This document shows positions 9,145 to 17,473 of a DNA stretch of 64,000 nt, one piece after another. Made by a program: the position numbers and the translations under genes. How positions within the stretch are numbered: the stretch's first letter is position 1; each line of letters opens with the position of its first letter. The notes below the pieces were generated by a model, which had not been told where the DNA came from, did no database searches, and saw only the letters and a program-made list of their open reading frames with translations. This DNA is from Bradyrhizobium sp. OK095 (GTDB taxonomy: Bacteria; Pseudomonadota; Alphaproteobacteria; Rhizobiales; Xanthobacteraceae): contig NZ_FOBX01000014.1 of the NCBI RefSeq assembly GCF_900109945.1, forward strand, positions 147,599-211,598, given 5' to 3'.

Positions 9145-10464
9145 GTGAGCGGCGGTATGACACGGGACTGGAGCGCGCTGCCATCGGCCAACTCGCTGTG
9201 GGAAGCCACAGCCGAGCCGGCGCGCGACTTTCCCGTGCTGTCGGGCGAGCAACAGGCGGATGTGGTGATCATCGGTGCGGGCTATACGGGCCTGTCCGCG
9301 GCGCACCACATCGCCAAGAGCGGGCTCGCGCCAATCGTGCTCGAAGCCAACCGCCCAGGCTGGGGCGCGAGCGGCCGCAATGGCGGCGTGATCACCGCAA
9401 AATTTCGCCTCTCGTTTCGCGAGATCGACGCTACGCATGGCCGCGCCATGGCGCGGCGCATGTACGAGATCGCGCATGAATCGACCGACATCGTCGAGGA
9501 ACTGGTCTCCGAATTCGGCATCACCAGCGCCGCGTTGACCCGCGTCGGCCAGGTCAAGGCCGCGCATAACGAGACGACGCTGAAGGCCGCGATCGACGAA
9601 GCGAGCTGGATGAAGCGTGAGATGGGCGATGCGGAGGTCCGCATCCTCGACAAGGGGCAAGTGCGTGACGAGACCGGCTCCGACATCTTCGTCGGCGGCG
9701 TGCTCAATCCCGGCTCGGGCGGCATCCATCCGCTCAACTATCTGCGCGGCCTCGCCGACGGCGTGGCGCGCCGCGGCGTTCCGATTTTTCAGGAGTCGCC
9801 GGTGGTGAGGCTGCGGCGCGAAAAGGACGGCATCGTCGCGGAGACGCCGCAAGGCGCGGTGCGCGCCAAGCAGGCGATCATCGCTACCAACAGCTATTCC
9901 GATCTGACCGATGCGACCGCGCAGATGCAGCGCACGCTGATCCCGTTCCGCAGCGCCATCATCGCCACCGACCAGCTGCCGCGCAATCTCGCGGGACAGC
10001 TGATGCCGACGGGGCGTAGCTACACCGAGACCAAGCGCATGATGCGCTGGTTCCGCATGGTCGACAACCGCGTGATCTTTGGCGGCCGTGGCGCGTTCGG
10101 CAAGCAGGATTCGCAAGCCGCCTTCGATGCGTTGCGCAAGGCGATGGTCGGCATCTTTCCGGACCTCGCTGATGTCCCGCTCGCCTACAAATGGTCGGGC
10201 CTGGTCGGCATGACGCTGGATTCGGTACCACATATCGGTCGGCTCGACGACCGCACGCTAGTCTCGATGGGCTACAACGGCGCCGGCGTTGCGATGTCGA
10301 GCCTGATGGGCCGCTATCTCGCCGCCTTCGTGCGCGGCGAGATGCCCGATGTCGGGCTGCTCGATATCAGGCGCATGAAGGCGATCCCATTCTATCCGCT
10401 GCGCGAGCCGGCCGTGCGCATGGTCGCCGGCTGGTACCAGTTTCTCGATGCGATCGGTCAGTGA
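9145..10464 (+). CDS. FAD-dependent amine/amino-acid oxidoreductase (PuuB/DAO-like)
   Basis: 439-residue DAO-fold flavoprotein. The FAD dinucleotide motif is VVIIGAGYTGLSAAHH near residue 40, followed by the GASGRNGG motif typical of the gamma-glutamylputrescine oxidase (PuuB) and OrdL group. A late FAD-contact stretch reads GLVGMTLDSVPHIG, then MGYNGAGVAMSSLMG. Such enzymes oxidise secondary or gamma-glutamylated amines. Its place inside a polyamine-type transporter operon supports an amine substrate. The start is GTG 9145 or ATG 9157; neither has a strong ribosome site. It ends 20 bases before the binding-protein gene. Confidence 0.88.
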   Translation: MSGGMTRDWSALPSANSLWEATAEPARDFPVLSGEQQADVVIIGAGYTGLSAAHHIAKSGLAPIVLEANRPGWGASGRNGGVITAKFRLSFREIDATHGRAMARRMYEIAHESTDIVEELVSEFGITSAALTRVGQVKAAHNETTLKAAIDEASWMKREMGDAEVRILDKGQVRDETGSDIFVGGVLNPGSGGIHPLNYLRGLADGVARRGVPIFQESPVVRLRREKDGIVAETPQGAVRAKQAIIATNSYSDLTDATAQMQRTLIPFRSAIIATDQLPRNLAGQLMPTGRSYTETKRMMRWFRMVDNRVIFGGRGAFGKQDSQAAFDALRKAMVGIFPDLADVPLAYKWSGLVGMTLDSVPHIGRLDDRTLVSMGYNGAGVAMSSLMGRYLAAFVRGEMPDVGLLDIRRMKAIPFYPLREPAVRMVAGWYQFLDAIGQ

Positions 10465-10484
10465 TTTACTTGGAGGAGGCGAGG

Positions 10485-11531
10485 ATGACGATGAGACAGC
10501 ACTTTGGATTGGGCTGCGCGCTGCTGGGCGCAATCGGTTTTACCACCGCGGCCGGCGCCGCCGAGCAGATCACCTTCGTCTCGCAAGGCGGCGCCTATCA
10601 GGCGGCGCAGACGGTGGCGATCCTCGATCCTTCCGCCAAGAAGCTCGGCATCACCATCAACCAGGACTCCATTCCCGACGCCTGGCCCGCGATCAAGACC
10701 CAGGTCGGCAGCGGCAAGCCGATCTGGGATGTCGTCGATACGCCCACCGGCAACTGCCTGCGGGGCGGCGAGCAGGGGCTGATGGAGAAGCTCGACTTCT
10801 CGAAGATTCCAAACGGCGCGGCGATGCCGGAGGCCTATCGCAGTCCCTATTCGGTATCCTACGAGTTCTATTCCAGCGTGCTGTCCTACAGCCAGAAGAC
10901 GTTCCCGAAGGATGCGCCGAACAGCTGGGCGGATTTCTGGGACGTGAAGAAATTCCCCGGCCGCCGCGCCCTGCGCAACCACCCGTTCGCCACGCTCGAG
11001 GCCGCATTGATGGCCGACGGCGTCGCGCCCGACAAGCTCTATCCGCTCGACGTCGACCGCGCCTTCAAGAAACTGGAAGAGATCAAGCCGAGCATTACGG
11101 TGTGGTGGACATCAGGCGCGCAGTCGGCGCAGCTATTGAATGACGGCGAGGTTGACATGGAGATGGCCTGGAACGGCCGCGTCAGCGCGGTCGCCAAGGA
11201 AGGCGCCAAGGTTGCCTTCACCTACAACCAGGGCATCTTGCAGAGCACCTCGCTCTGCATCCTCAAGGGCGCGCCGAATCTCGACGCCGCCGTGAAATTC
11301 CTCAACGAGGCCGTTGATCCCGTGCACCAGGCCAATCTGCCGCTCAACATCGATTACGGCCCGGGCAATCCCAAGGCGTTCGAGACCAGCGTGATCAAGC
11401 CCGAGCGCGCCGCGCAATTGCCGAGCGAGCCCGCGAACGCATCGAAGCAGGCGCTGATGTCCTACGCCTGGTGGTCCTCGCCCGCGGGCGAAGCCGCCGA
11501 GAAGCGTTGGGCGTCCTTCATGCAGAAGTGA
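10485..11531 (+). CDS. Polyamine-type ABC transporter substrate-binding protein (PotD-like)
   Basis: 348-residue periplasmic protein with a Sec signal (TMRQHFGLGCALLGAIGF then TAAGAAEQ, cleavage about residue 24). The mature part, beginning ITFVSQGGAYQAAQ, matches the family 1 solute-binding proteins that serve PotBC-like permeases. The text YSVSYEFYSSVLSYS and WADFWDVKKFPGRRALRN is typical of this group. A strong GGAGGAGGCGAGG site precedes ATG 10485. It feeds the two permeases just downstream. The ligand may be a polyamine or related amine; this is inferred from operon enzymes. Confidence 0.92.
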   Translation: MTMRQHFGLGCALLGAIGFTTAAGAAEQITFVSQGGAYQAAQTVAILDPSAKKLGITINQDSIPDAWPAIKTQVGSGKPIWDVVDTPTGNCLRGGEQGLMEKLDFSKIPNGAAMPEAYRSPYSVSYEFYSSVLSYSQKTFPKDAPNSWADFWDVKKFPGRRALRNHPFATLEAALMADGVAPDKLYPLDVDRAFKKLEEIKPSITVWWTSGAQSAQLLNDGEVDMEMAWNGRVSAVAKEGAKVAFTYNQGILQSTSLCILKGAPNLDAAVKFLNEAVDPVHQANLPLNIDYGPGNPKAFETSVIKPERAAQLPSEPANASKQALMSYAWWSSPAGEAAEKRWASFMQK

Positions 11532-12412
11532 GCGAGGCAGCGTTGACGACATCAATGTCCGATCCATCGCAAAAGCATCAGCGCCGCGAGCACGGCCTGA
11601 TGCTGGCATTGGTGTCGCCGGCGCTGCTCGTGATTCTCCTGCTGATCGTGCTGCCGGTCGGCTGGCTGGCCTGGCAGTCGATCTACCATGACGGTTTTAC
11701 GCTGGAGAATTATCGCCGGGTCTTCACCGAAGACATCTACTGGCGCAGCTTTGCGCTGACCTTCGAGATCAGCCTCGCGGTGACAATCATTGCGCTGCTG
11801 CTCGGTTATCCCGTGGCTTATCTCGCCAATTCGTTGCCGAAAGGCTGGAGCATCCTCATCCTCTCACTGGTGGTGCTGCCGTTCTGGACCAGCGTGCTGG
11901 TGCGTGCCTATGCCTGGCTGGCGCTGCTCCAGCGCACCGGCGTGATCAATCAATTCCTGCGCTATCTTGACGTGATCAGCGAGCCGCTCGCGCTGGTCCA
12001 CAACACCTTCGGCACGGTGGTGGCGACCGTGCACATCCTGCTGCCGTTCATGGTGCTGCCGCTCTACGCCACCATGCAAAAGATCCCCGGCGACCTCATG
12101 CTGGCCGGCGCCAGCCTGGGCGCGAGCCCGTCGCTGACCTTTGTTCGTGTCTTCCTGCCGCTGTCGCTGCCGGGCGTGCTCGCCGGCTGTACCATGGTGT
12201 TCGTGCTCTGCCTCGGCTTCTACATCACGCCGGAGCTGCTCGGCGGCGGTCGCACCGTGATGGTGTCGATGCTGGTGAGCCGCAATGTCGAGCTCTACAA
12301 CCAGTTTGGTGCCGCGAGCGCGGTGGCGGTGGTGCTGCTGGCCAGCGTGCTGTTGATCTTCTTTGTCGTCAGCCGCGTCATCTCGCTCGATCGCATCCTG
12401 GGGCAGAAATGA
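11528..12412 (+). CDS. Polyamine-type ABC transporter permease 1 (PotB-like)
   Basis: About 294-residue membrane protein with six hydrophobic segments and the permease EAA-type loop LAGASLGASPSLTFVRVFLPLSLPG, which docks on the ATPase. FWTSVLVRAYAW is characteristic of the PotB/PotH group. The GTG at 11528 overlaps the stop of the binding-protein gene; the ATG at 11555 is an equally credible start and would shorten the cytoplasmic N-terminus by nine residues. It overlaps the next permease gene by ATGA. Confidence 0.92.
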   Translation: MSEAALTTSMSDPSQKHQRREHGLMLALVSPALLVILLLIVLPVGWLAWQSIYHDGFTLENYRRVFTEDIYWRSFALTFEISLAVTIIALLLGYPVAYLANSLPKGWSILILSLVVLPFWTSVLVRAYAWLALLQRTGVINQFLRYLDVISEPLALVHNTFGTVVATVHILLPFMVLPLYATMQKIPGDLMLAGASLGASPSLTFVRVFLPLSLPGVLAGCTMVFVLCLGFYITPELLGGGRTVMVSMLVSRNVELYNQFGAASAVAVVLLASVLLIFFVVSRVISLDRILGQK

Positions 12413-13194
12413 CGCGATTGTCACCCGCACGGATTGCCCTCTACGTGATCAGCGCACTGGTGCTGGTCTATCTGATCCTGCCGGTGCTGATCATCGCGCC
12501 GATCTCGTTCTCCAGCGCGCGCTTCCTGACCTTCCCACCGCCGTCATTTTCCACGCGCTGGTATCAGCAGTATTTCTCCAACTCCGCCTGGATGCAGGCG
12601 ACGCGGGTGACGCTGACGGTCGCGTTACTGACCGTCGTGATCGCAACGCCGCTTGGCGTCGCCGCCGCCTATGCCATCAGCCAGTCGAAGCTGCGCATCA
12701 TGCGGGTGATCCACATAGCGCTGCTGCTGCCGCTGGTCGTGCCGATCATCATTACCGCGATCGGCATCTTCTTCGTCTATGCAAAAGTTGGACTGGTCGC
12801 GACCATGCCCGGCCTCGTGCTGGCGAACGTGATGCTGGGATTGCCTTACGTCGTTATTTCGGTGCTGGCGGGCATGCAGAGCTTCGACCCCGCGCAGGAG
12901 ATGGTGGCGCGCAGCCTCGGCATGAATCGCCTGCGCAGCTTCTTCGCGGTGACGCTGCCGCAGATCAAGTCCAGCGTGATTGCGGGCGGCATCTTTGCCT
13001 TCATCTCGGCGATGGACGAAACCATTGTCGCGCTGTTCATCTCAGGCGGCCAGTATCAGCCGCTCACCAAGCGCATGTTCACCGCGCTGCGCGACGAGAT
13101 CGACCCGACGATTGCCGCGATCTCGACGCTGATGACGGCAGCGTCCTTCATGCTGGTGCTGCTGGCGAGCACGCGGCAGAAGGGGAGCGGGTGA
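12409..13194 (+). CDS. Polyamine-type ABC transporter permease 2 (PotC-like)
   Basis: 261-residue membrane protein with six segments; partner of the preceding permease. The EAA-type loop is VARSLGMNRLRSFFAVTLPQIKSS, and the late FAFISAMDETIVALFISGGQ text is diagnostic of the PotC/PotI group. It starts in the ATGA overlap at 12409-12412 and is the last gene of the operon. The next gene is convergent, 48 bases away, with no clear terminator stem between them. Confidence 0.93.
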   Translation: MTRLSPARIALYVISALVLVYLILPVLIIAPISFSSARFLTFPPPSFSTRWYQQYFSNSAWMQATRVTLTVALLTVVIATPLGVAAAYAISQSKLRIMRVIHIALLLPLVVPIIITAIGIFFVYAKVGLVATMPGLVLANVMLGLPYVVISVLAGMQSFDPAQEMVARSLGMNRLRSFFAVTLPQIKSSVIAGGIFAFISAMDETIVALFISGGQYQPLTKRMFTALRDEIDPTIAAISTLMTAASFMLVLLASTRQKGSG

Positions 13195-13242
13195 GGGCGG
13201 TGTCGCTCGGCTCTCGGGTCATCAAGGCGGCCGGGTTGTCCG

Positions 13243-14604
13243 TCACGCCGCGCCGGCTGCGCTCGTCGTCTGACGATCGAAGCAGACGAGTTTGCTGCGA
13301 ATCGTGCCACCGTCATCCTCGATCTGGACGTAGTTGAGCTCGTAGGGATAGCTGTTGTCGTCTTCGAGATCCGCCAGCGTAAGATCTGACGGCTCCTCGA
13401 TGTAACGGGTCCACGAGCCCGGATTGTAATATCGGCATCCGTTCTCCTCGATCTCCTGGTGTAGGTGGGTGTGGCCCAGCACGACGATGTCGGCGTGCAC
13501 CTTCCATATGTTTCGGGCGATGGTCAGGCATTCGGCCCGGACGTCGATCCGGGAGGCGTCATGTAACGACAGCGTCGACCCGCTGCCGCCTCCGGCCGCG
13601 TTGACCGCGGGTTTGGCAATCTCAATGATGTCGGTCCATCGGGTCAAGCTGCCGTCGGCTTTCAGCAGCATTTCGAGAAGCTCGGCGAGCTGCTCTTCGC
13701 TGCCGAACTGCTTGCTGACGCTGGCTTCCGTCATGTCCGGCCGGCCAAGCAGGTCGCGGCAGAGTTCGGCGATCTTCTCGCGAAAAAATGGATCGCCTTG
13801 TATGGCGCCCAGAAGCTCCGGTCCGATGTCGTCTCTGCTCCCGGCCGACAGCGATGCGCCGAAATGCTGGAGGATGAACCTGGCGCCGAGCCATCCCACC
13901 GTCCGCAGTCCCCAGCGGTCTTCCCGCAGCAGGATCCGGACCAGCTCGGTCTGGGGATGCACATTGTCGACGAAGGGATATTTCTCTTCGAGCGGGTTCA
14001 CGAAGCGGACCACGAACAGGGTACCGGTGCACATTTCCAGCCGTGGCGGCGCGTTGTCGTCCGGTAGGCGCAGGATCGGATGGCGCCAGTTCTTGAAGCC
14101 GTTGACGGGATCGATCGACGGGAACAGGTGGCCGTGGCTGATGTGGAGCTTGCCGCCGTAGCGCGTGTAGGTGTGCTCGCCGAGCTCGATGTTGACGTTG
14201 CCGGCAACGCTGCGGAGGCGGTCTTGCACCGCCGTCCAATGCAGGTCGATGTCGTGATTTCCGGGAAAGATCGTCACGATGTTGCCGGGCGCCTGGAACT
14301 CCACCAGCGCCTTGAACGCCTCCGGATGGCCGGCGAGGATGCAGTCCAGCTTGTCCAGCGATTCCTCTTCCGAGCACCAGTAGTCGGGAGAGTTCAGCGT
14401 ATATCGTTCGGGGAGGACCTGAACGAACTCGAGGAAATCGCCGTTGATGATCAGCTCGATCTCGCCGCGCCGGCCTCGATCGGTCTGCGCCTGCTGCCGG
14501 ACGAAAGTCGCAAACTGATTGTTGTCGTCGACAAAATCGTCGCCGCGCCCTCCATCGCCCATGTGGAGGTCGCTCACGATCAGTGTGACGGGTTTCTGCG
14601 CCAT
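13243..14604 (-). CDS. Calcineurin-like metallophosphoesterase linked to patatin-CHAT gene
   Basis: 453-residue phosphoesterase with the complete two-metal motif series: Asp12-x-His14 in VSDLHMGD, Asp56 in INGDFLEF, Asn116-His117 in FPGNHDID, His157-x-His159 in ISHGHLF, and Gly377-His378-x-His380 in LGHTHLH. It is longer than minimal family members because of an insert of about 200 residues (roughly 165-365) between the last two motifs. There is no signal peptide or membrane segment. Its ATG (14604) overlaps the stop of the patatin-CHAT gene (ATGA on the minus strand), so the two are translationally coupled. The substrate is unknown; a nucleotide or phosphodiester signal linked to the partner is possible. 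Confidence 0.88.
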   Translation of the reverse strand: MAQKPVTLIVSDLHMGDGGRGDDFVDDNNQFATFVRQQAQTDRGRRGEIELIINGDFLEFVQVLPERYTLNSPDYWCSEEESLDKLDCILAGHPEAFKALVEFQAPGNIVTIFPGNHDIDLHWTAVQDRLRSVAGNVNIELGEHTYTRYGGKLHISHGHLFPSIDPVNGFKNWRHPILRLPDDNAPPRLEMCTGTLFVVRFVNPLEEKYPFVDNVHPQTELVRILLREDRWGLRTVGWLGARFILQHFGASLSAGSRDDIGPELLGAIQGDPFFREKIAELCRDLLGRPDMTEASVSKQFGSEEQLAELLEMLLKADGSLTRWTDIIEIAKPAVNAAGGGSGSTLSLHDASRIDVRAECLTIARNIWKVHADIVVLGHTHLHQEIEENGCRYYNPGSWTRYIEEPSDLTLADLEDDNSYPYELNYVQIEDDGGTIRSKLVCFDRQTTSAAGAA

Positions 14605-17381
14605 CAGACCGGTGCCTTCAGGTCGAGCGGACATTGCAGTGAGTACCATAGGCCCAGCGGGTTGTTATCGGCGAGCAAGTCGCGACGTAGATCGAACAGG
14701 ATCTGCCCGACGGGTTTCCGATCTGCGTAGCGTTCGATGAATGTCCTCGCAAACACCGCAGCGAACAAGGTCGGCACGGGAAACGACGGCGCCACGAGAC
14801 CCGCGGATCGTCGCTTGCGGAATTCCTTTCGGAACGAAAGGAAGGAGACGGGCGAGATGTTTCCGGCGTCGCAGGCGTTGACGAATACCAACGGCCAATT
14901 CGCAAATGGAGGGCCGGTGACGTGGAAGGCCGTGAACTGCTTGGACTTCTCGAACTCGAGGATGTCGGCGGTGCCGTGACAGAAGAAATAGATCAGGCTC
15001 GGGTTGGCTGCCTGGTCGCGAAACGCGGCGACCACCTGATCGTAGCCGACCGCATATTTGCCGCGGGGCGCAAGCGACTGGTCGAAAAAGTCCTTCTGCA
15101 ATTTCACCGGAAGCAGGTTGCGGCCTTGCCACGTCTTTTCCTGATCGATGCTGTCGTTCAAGCCCATGGTCACGTGAAACTGGCCGGCCTGCTGGCGGTT
15201 CGACGGCAGTTTCTCCGCGGTCGACGTCACGATGAGCAGCGATTCGATGACGAAGCGGTTGCCCCAAAATCGTGGCGGCTGGTAATTTTCGGGCGGATAG
15301 CCGTCGATGTAGGTGAGTGGGTAGAGCATCTCCCAGGGGAAGACGACGGAATCCGTGATCACGGCGATCCTGGCGCCGAACGGTAGTTCCTCGATCCGCT
15401 CGAACATTTTCTGAAAGACGGGATCCTCCGACAGCAGATGGTACAGTTTCGAGCCCACGGTGACGGCGGCCTGCATCGCCTCCTGCGCCAACGCGCGCGC
15501 GGTGTCGTCGGAAGGCAAGGTCAGCTTCTCGTCGATGGTCTTCCACAGCGCGTTGTTCGCGATCTTCCTGATGTCATCGACGATCAGCGAGTCATAGGCG
15601 GCCTTCAGCTTCGAGGGCGTTACCACCGAGGTGACCTCGGGCTCGCCGCGTACACCGTCGATGTTCCAATAGACCAGCCACGAATCTCCCTTGCTGGTGA
15701 TGAAAAGCTCGGCGATCCGCTCTTCGGGCTTGGCGGCGGCTATGGCCTGAAGGTCCAGGTCGATCATGATGGGAGCGTGTGCCGCCGACCCCAGAGCATC
15801 CACGGGATGGATCTCCAGAAAGAACGAGTGTATCAGTGCGCCGCCGACCGAGATAACGACATGAATGCCATGAGGCTCTGACTCCTCATCGGACGTTTCG
15901 GCACGAGGCGGGGCCGCAAGCTTGAAACGCGGCCGGTCTCCGGTCAGCGCTCCATTCTCGAACCGCGCGTCGCGTGCAGCGATGCCGTCGACCAGAAGCA
16001 GTCCTTTCGGCACGATCGTGATGCCGAGCGTGAGCGCAGGCCGGTCGATCAGCGTGTCAAGGAGTTGGCTGCGGACGCCTCCGAGGTCGGCCTCTCCAGC
16101 CAATCCATAGTTGACCACCAGATCGAACTGGCTTCCCCAGACGACCTCGTCCTGCCACGCCTGCGCTCCCTCCAGCGCGAAGTTCAGGCTCGGTCTCTGC
16201 AACGGCGACGGTTTCCGGTCGGAGCGCGGCGGCTCTGGGGAGAGAGCATCGAGGTACGACGCGGTCGTGCCCGCAATCAATGTGCTTCTCAGCTTCTTGA
16301 GGATATCCGATTCCTCACTGGAAAGTGCCTCGGCAACTCGCGACTGATGCGATGCGACAGGCGCTGCAGCGATCGTCTCATAGGTCTTCGTCGAAATTCC
16401 TCCCTCGGCGGCGATCTTGTGCACGGCCGTGGAAGCGTCCCTCGGCCGGTTCCAGGGAGCGGCATGTGTTGCGCGGCTGACCATCTCGTAAGCTGTTTGA
16501 CGGGCTTTGTGAGGTGTAACTGGATCCGGTGCTGCCGAAACGTCGCGTGCCATCAGGGCGTGAACGATATCAAGCCGGCCTGGTTCGGCCGTCGCAGCGG
16601 AGAGCGGCCGGAACGCGCTGACTCGCGCGGCATTTTGCAACGAGAACTGATTGGCGACGGAATCGATGTTCTTGACCAGGCGCGTTGCGTTCGCGACTTC
16701 CTTCGCACGTGAGCGCTTTTCAGTGAGGGTCACGGGAGACGGCGCCGCCCTGCTCCAGGGGTCGACGACGAAGGCGACTAGTTCGTCCGGCTCGCCGCGC
16801 AACAGGGTCTCGAGCGCGGTGAACGGCAGATGATCATCGTTCCAGTAGAGCTCGCCGTCGATGCTGACGCCCTCGTTCTCAGGCGAAGCCAGACCGCTTG
16901 CCAGCACATGTTCCGGAGAGATCCAGCCGTGTCGGTTATCGAATATCCTCCAATGTCCCGACACGGCGTTGGTCGCCACCATCGTCAACCGCATTGGTCC
17001 GTGGTTTATCAAGTCGAAATCCACCAGACGCAGCAGCATCTTGGTTGTTTCGAATCGGCGGCGTTCGATTTGGCTTGCGAGGCCAAGCTGCCGGCGCACC
17101 CGGTCGAATGGTGAGCGCCGTGACGGGACGTCGGCCAGCGGCCCGCTCGTACAGAATTCGAGATACTCGTGCAGCGCTGGCCCGCGCCGGTCGGGCTTAT
17201 TGCCGGCAATAATCGCTGCGGTGATGGCTCCGGCCGAACTTCCGCAGAGCCAGTCTGGCATCAGCTCGAGTGGGGCCGGAGTCTGGGCAAGGGCTTCGTA
17301 CGCGCCCACGTGATAAGGCGTGTGGGAGGTATCGCCCAACAGCGCCAGGACGTACGTGGCACGTCGATCGAATTGCGGCAC
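14604..17381 (-). CDS. Patatin-like phospholipase / beta-sandwich / CHAT-protease fusion protein
   Basis: 925 residues, no signal peptide. Residues 1-240 are a patatin-like lipase: nucleophile Ser49 in CGSSAGA, ATNAVSGHW near 137, and a catalytic-Asp region SIDGELYWNDD (173-183). The usual glycine-rich oxyanion loop before the nucleophile is replaced by LLGDTSHTP. Residues about 240-390 are a linker; 395-530 look like a beta-sandwich; about 600-925 are a CHAT (caspase-like) domain with FPWEMLYPL (681-689), His802 in FCHGTAD, Cys837 in VNACDAG, and a typical ending NPLGLWYSLQCP. The start is GTG 17381 with a weak ribosome site. It probably acts as an intracellular effector: a protease sensing or controlling a membrane lipase. 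The function is inferred; I know of no named system with this exact layout. Confidence 0.85.
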   Translation of the reverse strand: MPQFDRRATYVLALLGDTSHTPYHVGAYEALAQTPAPLELMPDWLCGSSAGAITAAIIAGNKPDRRGPALHEYLEFCTSGPLADVPSRRSPFDRVRRQLGLASQIERRRFETTKMLLRLVDFDLINHGPMRLTMVATNAVSGHWRIFDNRHGWISPEHVLASGLASPENEGVSIDGELYWNDDHLPFTALETLLRGEPDELVAFVVDPWSRAAPSPVTLTEKRSRAKEVANATRLVKNIDSVANQFSLQNAARVSAFRPLSAATAEPGRLDIVHALMARDVSAAPDPVTPHKARQTAYEMVSRATHAAPWNRPRDASTAVHKIAAEGGISTKTYETIAAAPVASHQSRVAEALSSEESDILKKLRSTLIAGTTASYLDALSPEPPRSDRKPSPLQRPSLNFALEGAQAWQDEVVWGSQFDLVVNYGLAGEADLGGVRSQLLDTLIDRPALTLGITIVPKGLLLVDGIAARDARFENGALTGDRPRFKLAAPPRAETSDEESEPHGIHVVISVGGALIHSFFLEIHPVDALGSAAHAPIMIDLDLQAIAAAKPEERIAELFITSKGDSWLVYWNIDGVRGEPEVTSVVTPSKLKAAYDSLIVDDIRKIANNALWKTIDEKLTLPSDDTARALAQEAMQAAVTVGSKLYHLLSEDPVFQKMFERIEELPFGARIAVITDSVVFPWEMLYPLTYIDGYPPENYQPPRFWGNRFVIESLLIVTSTAEKLPSNRQQAGQFHVTMGLNDSIDQEKTWQGRNLLPVKLQKDFFDQSLAPRGKYAVGYDQVVAAFRDQAANPSLIYFFCHGTADILEFEKSKQFTAFHVTGPPFANWPLVFVNACDAGNISPVSFLSFRKEFRKRRSAGLVAPSFPVPTLFAAVFARTFIERYADRKPVGQILFDLRRDLLADNNPLGLWYSLQCPLDLKAPV

Positions 17382-17430
17382 GTTGCTTGCCCCGAGACGA
17401 CTTTGCCTGAATTTGCGAGGGCATCCTAGC

Positions 17431-17442
17431 GACCCCGGGGTC
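17431..17442. promoter_or_regulatory. Perfect 12-bp palindrome upstream of patatin-CHAT gene
   Basis: GACCCCGGGGTC is a perfect dyad within the 92-base gap between the TetR gene stop and the GTG of the patatin-CHAT gene, both on the minus strand. It could be an operator, or the core of a terminator for the TetR gene, although no T-rich tail follows on the minus strand. It lies about 50 bases upstream of the start codon, a suitable place for regulation. Confidence 0.35.
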
Positions 17443-17473
17443 TCGAATCCAACCTAAAGTAGTTCGTTCCGGT

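Noticed and set aside
13243..17381. CBASS or type III CRISPR (TPR-CHAT) locus
   Set aside because: There is no CD-NTase, Cap2/Cap3, Cas gene, TPR region or repeat array nearby. Only the effector-type domains are shared.
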